Source: Fratercula arctica
Taxonomy: Eukaryota > Chordata > Aves > Charadriiformes > Alcidae
Assembly: GCA_947846985.1 (NCBI GenBank)
Contig: CANTUZ010000001.1
Coordinates: forward strand, 37,720,727-37,784,726
DNA: 64,000 nucleotides
Reading direction: 5' to 3'
The notes beneath the pieces were generated by a model. The model was not told the origin of the DNA. It did not search any database and was given only the letters and a program-made list of their open reading frames with translations. Below are positions 1 through 12,700 of this stretch, piece by piece (the stretch's first letter is position 1; every line of letters begins with the position of its first letter). Both the position numbers and the translations under genes were made by a program.

Positions 1-3000
1 AAAATAGCTGTAAAGTTTGTTTGTTCACAGTTCGCTGCATGGGTGCAGTAACGTCCATTTTGTGAAAAGATCGTACTAGCAGGGAGGAAGGTTGCCTGTT
101 TACTGTCTCCTGACGGTTGCAGAGCAGGTGAATTTGAACCTCCTGGAGACGGGGCAGTCCGCTTCTTGCTTGAGGAACTAATCATGCTCAGTTTTAGCCA
201 AGTTTCTTAATGCAGGATGGAACGGGATGAAGGAGAGATGCACTTTTTCAGAGGACACTGAGGGCAGGATACAAATGGGTTCTGAAGTTTTTAAGGTCAT
301 CCGGATCACCCACCAGTTTCAATTTTTCACTACATACATAATTATTTTCTTCTTTTTTATAGTCTTACACTGGGAGGATAAATAGGGAGCCTTTGGTGTC
401 TTTTGGTGCACTTCCTTCAAAGCTCTGCCTGAACAGCAGTGCCATCATTATATTCTAATCGAAAAACATGCAAGTTCCTAGGGCTTTTGACATGCCAGCT
501 TCAGAAGCAAGAAGCACCTTGGGAAATCTAAGAGGTGATTTGGTCTCAAGCTATATCAAGTCAAAGAACACTCTGATGAGATACTATGTAAATGTTAATG
601 AAATGCTCTCCGAAATGTTAATGGTCTAATGCCGGTGACCAGAAGGAGAGCCTCTGAATAAGTACACTAAGAAAAATCGTTAGCTACGTATTAGCTTCAT
701 AACAAGTTGCCAAAGTAGTGAAATTACATTAATGAAAACAAGCTATTCATTTTATCCGTCTGTAACTAAGCTCAAATGCCATACCTTATTTAAGCTTACA
801 GGATATGTAAATTTAGATTTTACCTTTTAATGGTTTCATATATATTTACTATAAATACTGGTTTTGGAAATTATTGCTATTATATGGCTCATGTACTCAA
901 AGAAGAGCTCACCATATCTAAGGAAAAATGAGGAATTTCTGGAATTTGTACCCTTAAGGTCAGAGACTGGAATATCAATGTTGCTTTCTAGTGGCTTGCT
1001 TCAAATTTTGTTAAGAGGACATAGGAGTCTAAAACAGCAAGCAGAAAACAAAAATTGTGTATTAGTGGTAGAGAGAAATACCAGTTTAATAACTGAAGTG
1101 ATTCTTCAGAATTTTTTCTGGGGGAAGGTGGGAGGTAAGGGTTAGAAACCGATAGCATAATGAGCATACCATGAGTGCAGAGCAGCCAGTTTTAGCTCTA
1201 AGTCTCAGTAAGAGTCTTCAGTGCAGGGCCAGCTCCATAATGAGCAAGCATTCTACTCAATTGGGGAACTTAGCGTATTAAACAAATCACAGGATATAAA
1301 AATACACTGCTTGTGGAAACAAGCATAAAGAGATCAGCAATAATGATGAAGTGTAGCAGATAAAATAGTGAGACAAGGACACAGAAGCACCACTAGTTTA
1401 GACACATCATTAAGCACAATCACCTTTGACACAAGCAGTTTTGATATTTCAGTACTCCACCTATGTCAAAACCCATGAACTTCAGCGTGTTGGAATGGTG
1501 TCTTAAAGGTTGCAGCTAATTAACCCAGATTGTCTTCTGCAAGTTCCAGACCTGTTTCTTGTGGGACAGATCTTCCAGGGGTTTTTTACAGCTTAAATTG
1601 ACTGGATTTACAGTGTTACTCTCTAATATAAACGTGACATAAAAGTAGAGAAATCGAATGCATCATTTTCTATGAGTGAGTTGCGTAGGGCTTTCAGACA
1701 GTATTTCTACATATATTGCAGTCGCTCAGTGATCTGAAGGAGCGCATTACACCTCTGCTCTGATGCCTTGCTGCGGTTGTGTCAAGGTAAAACGTAAGAT
1801 GATGAAGTCCAAATAATTTAGACCCCGGTTCTTCAGAAACTCTTTCTTCTCACAGATTCACTCAGCTGGAACCTCAAACTTCAAAACTGTTCAAGAATCA
1901 AATATTCACAGGGAAACAAGTAAGTTTTCCTGGACATTACACTATAGAATAAATTGAGGTTACCTCAGAATTAAGTCCCAAAAACCTTATCCAATAGTCC
2001 TATTAGGTCTCCAATAGCCATCGCTACCCTTTTTTTTTATTAATTTTTTTAAAAATACAAAACCCAGCCTATTATAGAGGATCAAAGTATCATAGTTATA
2101 CTCTACAGTCACAGTAGGCATAACTGGGACAGAAACTATATCAGGGGAAAAGCTTTATTAAAAGACTAAACTGAATGAAATCATGCTGTTCAAGGCAAAG
2201 AAAAGAGGAAAAAATGTCTCTACCCATGCAAATCCTTTTAGGTCATAAAACATCTGTTAAATTAATGCCACAACATACGATAAACCCATTTCCAGGCTAA
2301 CCTCAAAATTGTATGCTATCAATAAACTGCATCTCAGTCTGAAAGTTCTGATTTATAAAATGTTTTGACAAACATACCCCTTTAAATCATACAACTTTGC
2401 CTCTGAGGAGTCATGTCACTTCCTTTTCATGTCAATTCTTTGCACTGCTGCATTGCCATAATCTGCGGTGGCCACTAGAGCTCAAGTCAGACGGAGCTAT
2501 CAAATCAATTATAACAGCCTGCCACTGTCTTACACCGACAACAAATGATTGATAACAAAACCTGCCTACTTTCAGTTCTCATCTGACAGCAACAAAACAG
2601 TCCCTGCCTGCTTTTACTGGCATTTGTCATAAATCAATAGCAATTTCATCACTCAGAAAGGTGCTGTCAACTCTACTCAGTCCATCTGGTTTCACTTTAC
2701 CGTTATAATTTTTAACGCATAAACTATTCAGGAAGGTTAATGTATAAAACTGGTTTCTTTTAGAATCTCCTAGACATTGGCACCAGAGAAACACTTACAA
2801 AATATAAAGCATCAATCATTTTTAAAGATGGGAGGAGGAACCAAGAGAATCATACTCCGCAATCTTAACAATGTATCTCCACCTATCCTTGCTGAGAATT
2901 CTCTTTACCAGGTAATACTATCATCTGATCCAAAAAGAAATTGCTTTTTCTGACCTGTTATTATGGCCTTACTGTAATTATACGTGCAAGTTAGAACACT

Positions 3001-6000
3001 GAATCATTTAAATGAAACACAGACTTTTCAAGTATGAGCTGATAGATAAGCTTTGTATTCTTCCTACCACGCTCAGCTAGGATGGCAATACTATGAAAGA
3101 AAGAAGTACATCTTCAATGTTCTATAAACACGAAAAAGAATAATTAAAATACTTTAAAAAATCGTGAGTAGTAACAAATATAAATTTGTATTATATTACA
3201 GAATTCACCAATCTAATAAGTGGTGCAAAGAATTGTGTGGCAACAGAAATGCTACATATCTTAACACATGGATCTGCTTCACAGCAAAGTTTCCAGAGCT
3301 GATCTGAAAATCATTTCATCACTAAATGAATTGAAATTTTCATTTGCTTAAAGCAGTTGGTGAATGTTTCAACTTTGTTGCAGTCTGTGAAGCTCTGAAC
3401 CACAGTAGTTATCAGCTTATAGTGTACGCTTAAGAAATAAGTCTTTCACGCTCGCTTTTCCAGCAAACCACCGTTCAGCTGTTGCTGGGGGAGAATGATG
3501 TTTTAGTGGTTTTTACTTGCATTTTGGGACACAATCCATGTTATATTTCCACTTGGAGTAACAACGATGCTTCTACAGTGGCACTTTATAGCAATGTTAC
3601 TATTTGCATTAGTAATAACTGCATTGATTTAAAATAAGTCCTTATTTAAATCACTTAGAAAGTTTACTTCTGATCCATAATATTGATACTAGGTAGTTAA
3701 ATCAGCAGAAAATAGCTCCATTAACACCTAACGCTTCTATAAGAGAACAGAACAAAAATATCTACCCTTCTGGGGGAGAATACTGATTGATCAACAGATA
3801 ATTCTGTACTTCCTTCTGTAAAAAAAAAAAACAGTCACAGACTTTCGCAGGATTCCCTATGCTAAACTCCAAAGGATTCGTGAAAGAAGACAGCAAAATC
3901 AGTCCAAGTAACTCAAACCAATTCCTGGCAATTTTGGAACACTCAACTTTACAAATAAACCCCCACAAACCAAAAAAGAAACCCAAAAACCCCACCATGC
4001 TGAAACAACCAAAACCAAGTCTTGCGCACAGGCTGACTGAAACTCCCTTTCTGATGTTCCGGAGTACTGCCACTTTTTTTTTTTTTTTTTTCTTTTTTAA
4101 CTGAACATCTTTTGGGATCTTCCACTTGTATTTACAGCAAGGCTAAGAGATTATAACCAGCTTCCACACGACTTGCCTCTCTAAGTTTCCTTCCCTGGAC
4201 ACTTAGGGTAAACGGTATCAACTAACAGCCTTCTCGGATATTTTGTTTTTAACAGGTAGACTAAGACGTCAAAGAACCCATGGGTTTTAAAGGAACAAAT
4301 AACATACAAATTTAGAATGCCACAGGTATATTAAGCAAGAGGCTGCTCTCTTACATTATGGAAAGTCAAAAAACCTTCACCTGCTATCCAAATGAACACT
4401 TCTGCCTAAAGTGTGAACTTACCACTGCCAACACACTACTTGAATCTTTAATGTGTAGCCAGTCCGAAAGAGTAGGTGTTTTGGTTTTTTTTTCCCCTTA
4501 CGCTTCACTGTGACAGACATATCAAAACCCAGGTATTAATTTTGAGAAACGAGTGGGCTGATGAGGTGATGGAAGATGCTAGCATTACAATTTAAAACCC
4601 AAGAAAGAATGAGACCGGGAAGGACATTTTTGTTTAGGATGAAAGCCTAACCTAAATGCTACCTTATATCCCTCTGTTAGTGTAGGAAATTATGGTAGGG
4701 ACATTAGAAACATATGCTGTGCTCTTCAATGCTTATCTTAACCATAACCAATGGCTAAAAAAGAAGATAAAGAAAAAAATACAAATAAATAAATAAATAT
4801 CCAGGAAATGACTGGTTAGTACTTGCACTTTGGACCTTAATTCATATTGATGATTATTTGAAAGAAAAATACAAGAGACATTTTCCTGAAACTGTAGAAG
4901 AATTTATTTTGCTTCTGCCTAAACTGACGCATCATCTTTTTAAAACAATTTCTCCCATGAAGGACCCAGAAAAGGGCAATAAGGGAGATGATCTGGAAAA
5001 ATATGAAGTGAAATTAGAACAGTAACTTTCGTCAGATGTCACTATGTTAATTTGAATCCTGTAGCGAAACACGAATCTCCAAAAGAAAAGAAAGAAAGAA
5101 AAAAAAAGGCATAAAAAGCATAAAGTAGTAGTATTGGTCCTATGATCTACAGAACTATGTCAAACACAGTATCTTTTATTCACAAGGTATTCAAGGTGCT
5201 TGGGATTGTGTTTCTCAAAAGATGGACAAAAAAATTTGTCACTTGTTGTGGCATGTTTTCCTGGGTTATTACAAAAAGAAAGGTTGCATGAAAGATGGGA
5301 AAAGGAAGGCTGCAGGCATGTTTGCTTTTGATTTTACTAGCATGTCACCCACACAGAAAATCCCACACCTCACAAAACAGGCCCACTGATTAATCTAAAT
5401 CTTCTTAGATTTTATGCCCTGACCTGGGTTATCTAAATTGTAATATCTGAGGCCATAAATCTCGCAACTTCACCTAAAAAGTTAGTTGATGATCCAGTGC
5501 TGGATGTCTTGATTAACTCTGTCAAACCCATTTCTCATTCAGACTTAAGTTAGACTCTGAGCCCATCGGGACTGTTCCATTCATCACTCATAGATATTCC
5601 AAGCATGCACCAATTGGGAAAAGGAGTAGCTAACCTGATGGTGACTGTATGACCTGTTTATTTCTAGAAAACTCACAAATATTCTCAAGCAAAAGAAAGA
5701 AACTGTATCTGCGTTTCTCATATCCTGGCTAAATGATGAAGTAATCTGGGTGTTGAGCAAAGGCAGTAACATTCATCTCCTCCTTTCTCTATTGCTTTTC
5801 TTCCTTTCTCTCAGAAAAGCAAATATTTCATGCCAAATGGAAGGAAATTTCAGTTTTCAATACAATGCAGAAAAATGTACTTTTGGGGTAAAATTTATTC
5901 TTTTCCTCTTTCTCTTTGTCTTCCCACCAGAAAAAAAGAAGAATAGGTATGCACAGCTCTGCTCCAGACATTTCTCTCAGGTAATACGTTCACAAACTCC

Positions 6001-6949
6001 TCACCGAGTAACCCATTCCATAACTCCCCCCCTTCCTCAAACACACCTACAGTGGCAGGAGTGCTTCTTCTTGATGGCAGTCAGGCTGCTGTTCAATGAC
6101 AGACTCACTTAAGGAAGAGCTACCATGTTTACCTTCAGTCAAGGATTTATCCTAAATCTTTCAGGGTGTCCCATTACAACTTTAACAGCAAAGCCCATCC
6201 TCCCCCTCCCCCCCCCCCCAAAAAAAAAACAAAAACAAACCAAACAAACCAAACAAACCCAAACCAACCCAACAAACCCCTCATTTTACAGGCAGTTTCA
6301 CACTTTTTCCTGCAGTTGAAGGGAAGAATTGAGTGAGAAGACTGGATGTTATAAATAGATATATGTGCACAGACAGGAAAGAAAAGCAGAAAGACAAACA
6401 TTCTGCCTTTTAAGTCAGTTTATGTGGTACAATGGTAATATAAAACTCAGTCGCCTGAAAATACAGTAACCGGTTTTAACTGTGAACCGATTTTCACCTT
6501 TCAGAAACAAACACAAATGATGTCCTCCTCTGATGAAATTTTTAATGTTGAATGTAATTGGCTATTTTAACAATTCTTTCTGGTATGTAAAGACACATCA
6601 CTTCAAAACTCCATTTAAAGGTGAATAAGTACAATGCAGATTTGGAAATACAGATAATGCCCACTTGTGCAGGAAAAATTATGTGACCAAAGCTCATTGC
6701 TACGTATTAACAAATAAGCGGGACAATTTCATTTTGATGCCATTTTTACAGAAGGCAAGTAGAGTTGCCTGTGCTTCTAGTGACCATGTGCCAAGTAACC
6801 CGTGTAGTAACCTATGTAAATACTAAAAAAACCAAAATTAACAAATAATCGCATCATCGCTAGTTTCCCTGGAGTAGTACTAGTGCTAGTTTGTTTTCCA
6901 AGTTTGCCTTTTAAGCTGTGCACATCACTTCTTTTCGTCAACCGGTAGA
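1..6949. other. AT-rich sequence 3' of DIAPH3 short isoform, distal part
   Basis: I recognise no gene or transposon here. It holds a poly-T/poly-A-bounded stretch near 3820-4100, an AAAT microsatellite at 4781-4800, a GAAA-rich stretch near 5085-5110, a C12/A10 junction at 6203-6229 followed by a CAAAC/CCAAA-rich simple repeat to about 6280, and one coding-like segment at 4751-5025 described separately. The block at about 2400-2700 has denser, more balanced sequence than its surroundings and may be a conserved non-coding element (inference only). Confidence 0.6.
4751..5025 (+). pseudogene. Coding-like segment, frame broken at an AAAT repeat, unknown origin
   Basis: ATG at 4751 in a good context (ACCAATGG) opens MAKKEDKEKNTNK and stops within an AAAT microsatellite (4781-4800). 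In another frame, 4789-5025 is open for 78 codons with a protein-like, helix-rich composition: DWLVLALWTLIHIDDYLKEK, YKRHFPETVEEFILLLPKL and GDDLEKYEVKLEQ, then TAA. Beyond the stop, LSSDVT and later HESPKEKKERKKK look like a continuation with one stop and one frameshift. I do not recognise the family. It could be a decayed retrocopy, or a chance frame in AT-rich DNA. Confidence 0.22.
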
Positions 6950-7235
6950 AACAAACACCCATGGCCAGAAAAAGTTTTGGTAAACGTTTAACAGCTTTTG
7001 AAACGCTGCAGTCGCCTTTGGCCGGGCCCCTCTTCAGCCGGGAATAAACGCATTTTGCCAGCCAAAGGTTTGGAAGGTGGCTAACGCCCGGCTGGCATCC
7101 GCAGCCCTGGGAGGGCCGGGCGTCAGCGGTCGGTACTGGCCCCGCGGCCGCCGTCACCATGGCAACCTGGGTTGCCCGGACGACGCAGGGGCATCTCACA
7201 GCTGATGCTCCCCAACACGAGGGCCGCGGCTTCAC
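6950..7235. promoter_or_regulatory. Isolated CpG island, candidate promoter
   Basis: Between about 7020 and 7230 I count about 20 CpG dinucleotides in roughly 210 bp, in a window where CpG is otherwise rare. The sequence is GC-rich, including CCCGCGGCCGCCG and several GCCGGG boxes, and contains a perfect RFX X-box. In birds such islands usually mark promoters. No exon of a known gene is recognisable next to it. The 152-codon minus-strand open frame across it (6777-7235) has no recognisable domain and is probably a by-product of GC richness. It could be the promoter of a non-coding RNA, an enhancer, or the first exon of an unrecognised gene. Confidence 0.6.
7153..7176. promoter_or_regulatory. 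RFX X-box (GTCACCATGGCAAC) plus an extra half-site
   Basis: GTCACC-AT-GGCAAC (7153-7166) fits the RFX-family X-box consensus GTNRCC-N0-3-RGYAAC at every position. It overlaps GGCAACC-TG-GGTTGCC (7161-7176), a second perfect inverted repeat, so three half-sites lie in 24 bp. X-boxes of this form drive ciliary and other RFX target promoters. The location in the CpG island supports function, but no target gene is visible. Confidence 0.6.
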
Positions 7236-9237
7236 ATCTCTCCCCCCCCCCCCCTTTATTTCCCACGTTAATTCATAAAAATCTCGCTTTCTTCATCCTT
7301 TTTTTTTTCCCTTCCCCCTCCCAGCCCACAGTACATCCCAGGTCAATTTTAATAACCAGGAACAGACAAAATACCTTTCTTACGCCTTCCCTTACACTGC
7401 CATAAAAAACACCTGGAATACAGCCAGACAAGCAAACGCAAGAAGTCCATCCAAATATGCTAATTTTTTTCACAGGTAGTTTACATTCCTTTCACAACAA
7501 CTGATGGGGAGAAGAAAAGATTTACTCCTAAATAACAGAGCTGCTATAGCAATGGAGTAAAGGCAGCTATAGGGGTGGGCAACAGCCTGCATGGTGAGCC
7601 AAGATAAGAGGAGACTGTAATTTAATTATCCCAAAGCACATGGAGTTGTTAATTTGAGCTGAATGTGAATTAACTGAAAATATTGCACCAGAAAATAAAA
7701 CATGTAAATAAAGTGTTTCAGAAGCACTCTTCAAAACTTTCAACCTAAACAAAACCGAGAACTTCACGCTGCTTTTTCCTGTTGGGCCACACATTTAAGT
7801 CAGGAAGCTGCTGCAAATTTTTAAACCTTTTAAAACAGTTCAGACTTACTACCTTTTTGATAACACTTATGAATTTATCAAATGCAAACCCCACTCTGAA
7901 TAATGGCTATAAATGGTCTTTCAGCTGATTCATGTTGATGCAGCTGGGCCAATGAACTGGCTTGTAATTAAATTCTCCCCACAAGAAACTAGTACACTTA
8001 AAGTCTCCATGAGTCAGTTTGGGTATGGTATTAGCTGCCACTTTTTTTGACAGCTTCCTACATGCAGGGAAAGAGTAAAAATGAAGATACATTACTAATT
8101 TCCTTCTGCAAAATAAGTACTTTCTTTTCTCTCTCTTTTTTAATGTGTAGTGAATGGCTATTACCAGAGTAGATTAAAAAAAGTGACTATCAAAAGATAA
8201 AATGAAATCTTATTTCTAGCACCACTGTTACTGTGAAATAATTTATTTCCCTATTTCCTTTCATATTCAAAAGTAGCAAAGGAATAGGCACAAACCAATC
8301 AATTTCTAAAAACAAACAAGCAAAAAACTATGAATGCTTTTTCTTTAAACTAATAGCCCCGCTGCCCCAAGTTCTACTTATAAAATATTTATTTCTACTG
8401 CATTAGAAATCAAACTCTTAGGTAAACTCTGATTTTGATACAGAAATATGCAAATTTTTATCATAAATGCTGGTGATGGCACTTTGATAATTTATATATT
8501 ATCTTATTGCTGCTTTGGAAGATAGTCTTATTAACTTGCTTTAAACTTTAACTTAGTTTGAAAAATAATATTGATTAGACCACCATATTTCTTGTTTCCT
8601 TAAACTGCTGAAAATGTGCATCAACAGGAAAGAAATAAGTAATATTAATTGGAAAACTAACTTTGAAACAAACAGTATCCCAGGAAAATCACTGCTTCTG
8701 TTTGATTCTTGCAGTGATCCAGTGAGTTTCAAGGTTCACTCAATTTTTTGTTAATAATTGATGGAATTTTATTTGCAAAAATGTAAAATGAGAACTAGTA
8801 CAGATACTTCCCATGAATACAAATTACAACAGAACATCTCTCGTGTATTGATCAGTAATGAGGTATTATATGAACTCTAATCATAAATCCCAGTGGAAAG
8901 TTTAATGATAGAAGTTCTGTTGTTCAGTTGACTTAATAAGCCTGGACTGATTTACTGAGTAAACTGAAAAGTATTTCAACTTTCTTTGGGTGAATTTGTT
9001 CACTTCCACACACCGCTTCGACACAAGTATAAGAACTAATATTAAATCCAACACGGCACTACTCAGCTTATGTACCTCAAAGGTAAGAAACTCCTCAAAA
9101 GCAACGGGTAAAACATCTGTTAAAGTGTATGCTACTTTCATTAAAAGAAGGAAGGGTTTCAACACGTACTGAAAATGGCATAGGTTCAAAGCTCAACTTT
9201 AATTTCTTTGATGCACCAAACAAGAACATGTTAAAAG
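7236..9237. other. AT-rich spacer with no recognised feature
   Basis: It starts with a 13-nt C run (7242-7254) and pyrimidine-rich sequence next to the CpG island, then ordinary AT-rich DNA. I see no gene, RNA or transposon. Confidence 0.6.
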
Positions 9238-9734
9238 GACCTGTTAGAGAAGGTCCAGAGGAGGGCCACAAAGACGATCAAAGGGCTGGAACACCTCTCC
9301 TATGAAGACAGGCTGAGAGAGTTGGGGTTGTTCAGCCTGGAGAAGAGAAGACTCCAAGGAGACCTTATAGCAACCTTCCAGTACCTAAAGAGGGCCTACA
9401 GGAAAGATGGGGAGGGACTCTTTATCAGGGAGTGTAGTGATAGGTGAGGGGTAATGATTTTAAACTGAAAGAGGGGAGATTTAGACTAGATATTAGGACA
9501 AAATTCTTTACTGTGATATTAGGAAGAAACTCTTTACTGTGAGGGTGGTGAGGCAGTGGAACAGGTTGCCCAGAGGAGCTGTGGCTGCCCCTTTCCTGGA
9601 AGCATTCAAGGCCAGGCTGGATGGGGCTCTGAGCAGCCTGGTCTAGTGGGAGGTGTCCCTGTCCAGGGCAGGGGGGTTGGAACTAGATGATCTTTAAGGT
9701 TCCTTCCAACTCTAACCATTTTATGATTCTATGA
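9238..9734 (+). mobile_element. CR1 LINE, 5'-truncated 3' end
   Basis: The last approximately 500 bp of a chicken-repeat-1 non-LTR retrotransposon. It begins in the C-terminal end of the reverse-transcriptase ORF (GGTCCAGAGGAGGGCCAC, then a segment encoding [22 protein letters not shown] residues) and runs through the conserved CR1 3' UTR (AGGCAGTGGAACAGGTTGCC, AGGTTCCTTCCAACTCTAACC). It ends in ATTTTATGATTCTATGA, the CR1 terminal 8-mer repeat. The 5' truncation is typical of CR1. A 26-bp tandem duplication lies within it (9490-9541). No intact ORF remains. Confidence 0.93.
9490..9541 (+). repeat. 26-bp tandem duplication inside the CR1 copy
   Basis: Two adjacent copies of ATATTAGGA-(C/A/G variants)-TCTTTACTGTG lie at 9490-9515 and 9516-9541, differing at three positions. 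The usual CR1 3' UTR carries this segment once. Confidence 0.85.
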
Positions 9735-12700
9735 CCTGAAATACTAACTATGATACTTTCAATACTATGTGGTGTGAGGACCACCAAACTCTTTTTGTCC
9801 CGAAGGGATGCAATAGAAGTTGATACTACAGAGAAGCACTGTGCTTCAACAGAATGAAACAATTCAAGGGCAATATATTATTTTAGTTTTTCTAATTCTT
9901 GCCAGTATACCTCATGCAAGTGCACCAAGTACATACACCATTAGCTCCAAAATATGAAAGTCTTGTTTAGGGGCAGCAACGCTGCAGTATTTTCTGAATA
10001 TAAAGCGGACTTCTCCACTAGCATGCTCATCATATTCCAAGAAAACTAACAGATTATAAAATTTTACTGCACTCAATTTGGTTTTTAAAGGTGGACAATT
10101 TGATGTAAAGAGAATTCCACATTAATAACAAAAAAAAATAATATTAAGGCTGAAATCTGCAACTGAAGCCAAGAGCGTAAGGCAGTGGAGTGTGCCCTTT
10201 ACTCATATACACATTGGCAGCTTAAAAAGAGCTTTCCTATTTCTCATATTTTCCTATTGTTCTCCCCAACTTGTTCAGTTTAGCTTTGACAAAACTAGAC
10301 CTTGGAAGATTAATTTTAGTCAAACTTTATTTCCATATAAAATGCAGTTAGCATTCTTGTTAAAAAGTGTTCTTGACCAAATAAGTTTCCTTATCACTTG
10401 CAGAAATGTATTACTTACTGCAAACATTTAAATAACTTTCACTATGTCAATGCAGGCTAAGGGAATAAAGATTTGCAAACTAAAAATACGAAGTAACTCC
10501 TGTGTTTGGGCTTTTTTTTTATTTTGTTTTTTTTTGCTTTGTTTTTTTTTGTTGTTGTTTTTTTTTTTTAATGGGCTAAATTAAAAGCAGAGAAGTGCTA
10601 AGTATAGGAGAAAATATCCTGCAGCTACTCACTGTACTAGCACTGTAGAAGCACAGATGAAGCAAACCTTGTTGGATTGTATCGTGCAATATTAGAACTA
10701 GCAGTTCTTGAAGTGCATCTTATAGCAATTTCTGAGCAAATACAGATTCTGAGTGACACATGGTTTTGGATGGGAGATCTGAGTGTATGATGTTTGAATT
10801 CAACCCTACCACCTTTCCCTCAGATCCTTAAAAGGATGTAAACAGTATAGCTATTCAATTTAAAACTATTTTACAAAGTTTGGACAGTACATTAAGTTAT
10901 TGCTGACCTTTCTCTCATTTAGCTTTCTCTTAAGCAAGCTGAAACATAATTTTTAATGCATTCTTTTGTACTTTCAGTTATTAGAAAAATAACACTCAAA
11001 ATATTTTGTGTTCTATAGCTTTCCCAGAAAAGATTAGCTGGAGAACCCGTTGCAGCCTTTCTGGTTGCTTAGTTCCTTCAACATGCACAATTTCACCAAA
11101 GCTTTATGACAAATGTGAGTGTAGAAGATTTCCATAATAAGTAATATTCTCATTTAGGCCACAGTGCATTTTATAGTTTATTGGTACAGGTCAAAAATGC
11201 CCCTTTTATTAGGCTAAATCTGCAGTTACAGACTGAAGTAGGAGTAAAATGTTTTATATACTATAGTTAAGTGGTACTGCTGAATGTTCTAATGCAGTAC
11301 AGCACTGATAGATGAGTAAGAAAGATGGGCTTAGAATAAGGAAGCGACAAGATGTGGCTGGGAACAAGAAAAACTATCATTAGGTATCACTCATATGGCT
11401 TCAGAAATAACTAGAAAGGAAGAAAAAAAGATCCATGAAGGAAGATCAGACCCCAAACTAAGAAATTAGGATACAGCTAGTATTATCCTCAATTCAAGAC
11501 ACAGTCGTTAACAGTTTATTTTTTTAAAAACTTTTAATAATGAAGACAAACCTTTTTTAATTGATTGTCATTGGAAAGTGGAAAAGGAAAAAAAAAGAAT
11601 ATTTTGACCCACTGAAACAAACCCAACATTTTATAATAGGAGATCTCATTACATAACAAGCTTTCAATAAAATGATCTCGGAGCAACTGCTGTTAGGTGG
11701 ATAAACAGAGGCTGGGTAAACTCAGCAGCGAGTAATTGGCTGTGTCCTGCTTCCAGTCCGCAGCTGGCAACAGAGAAAGAACAGACCTAAAGCACCGGGG
11801 TAAACTTGGAGACTGATTAGTCAGGAAGCTATTGCTAAAGGCAGCAAGAGTAGGAGCTATCCCAAGAGCTCTCTCACAGCAGTTTTCTCTGCCCTGTGAG
11901 ACACAACTGGAAATCCCTTAATGCACTCTGCCCTTCATTTATTTTTGCTACTGGACATTTGAGAGCATTTAAGAACGTTACTTTTTTGAGTAGTTGCCTG
12001 ATGATGGATCACACGGAATTAAAACGATTTTATATTTCTTAAGGAAAGGGGAAGACTACCATCTACAGTACAATTACAAAACTAGGAATTATCTGATAGC
12101 AAAGATACTTTTTATTCCGTGCTGAACAGTCAGAACAGAGTTTGCAAGTACCCACGCAGCAATCCTGATTTACTCTTTATGCTGAAATTATGAACTTATC
12201 TTGCATATCAGGAAGGCTCCATAACTTAAAGCCATGTCCTGATTCATTTACTTTTAATCCAGCTAGTCTAATGAAACATTAGTACACTTAAAACTATTAT
12301 CATTGCAGTTGGAAGTATAATATAAATTACATGAACACATTCTATAGCAAAGGGAAAGAGCTCAGTATCAAAGTACTAGAATTTGGAAGCATGAGAAAGT
12401 TGGCTAAGCAAATCTGATGCAAATGTTTATATATATGAACTGTAAAAGAATTACTTCCCTTCCCCCCACCCCAAACTTGTGTCATTCATTACCTAGGACA
12501 GAATATACTAATTTAAAGAGCAGCTATTCAAGCTATTGTTTTATCTTCGGTATTGAGTGTGCTGGGCCAAGTTTTATTAACTTTATTATAGATAGAGAAT
12601 TAAAACATGGAGAAACCTTTTCAGGTCTCTCAGCCTCAAGCACTTTGAATTAGAGGCCTGAACTCACTGAGTGTTAACAATTTATGTAAGCTCACTCCTC

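Noticed and set aside
5750..6112. 120-codon plus-strand frame with a hydrophobic start
   Set aside because: Hydrophobicity comes from CTTTTCTTCC-type pyrimidine tracts. No family resemblance or promoter seen.
6777..7235. 152-codon minus-strand frame across the CpG island
   Set aside because: No recognisable domain. Its length is explained by few stop codons in GC-rich DNA. An unrecognised first exon cannot be fully excluded.
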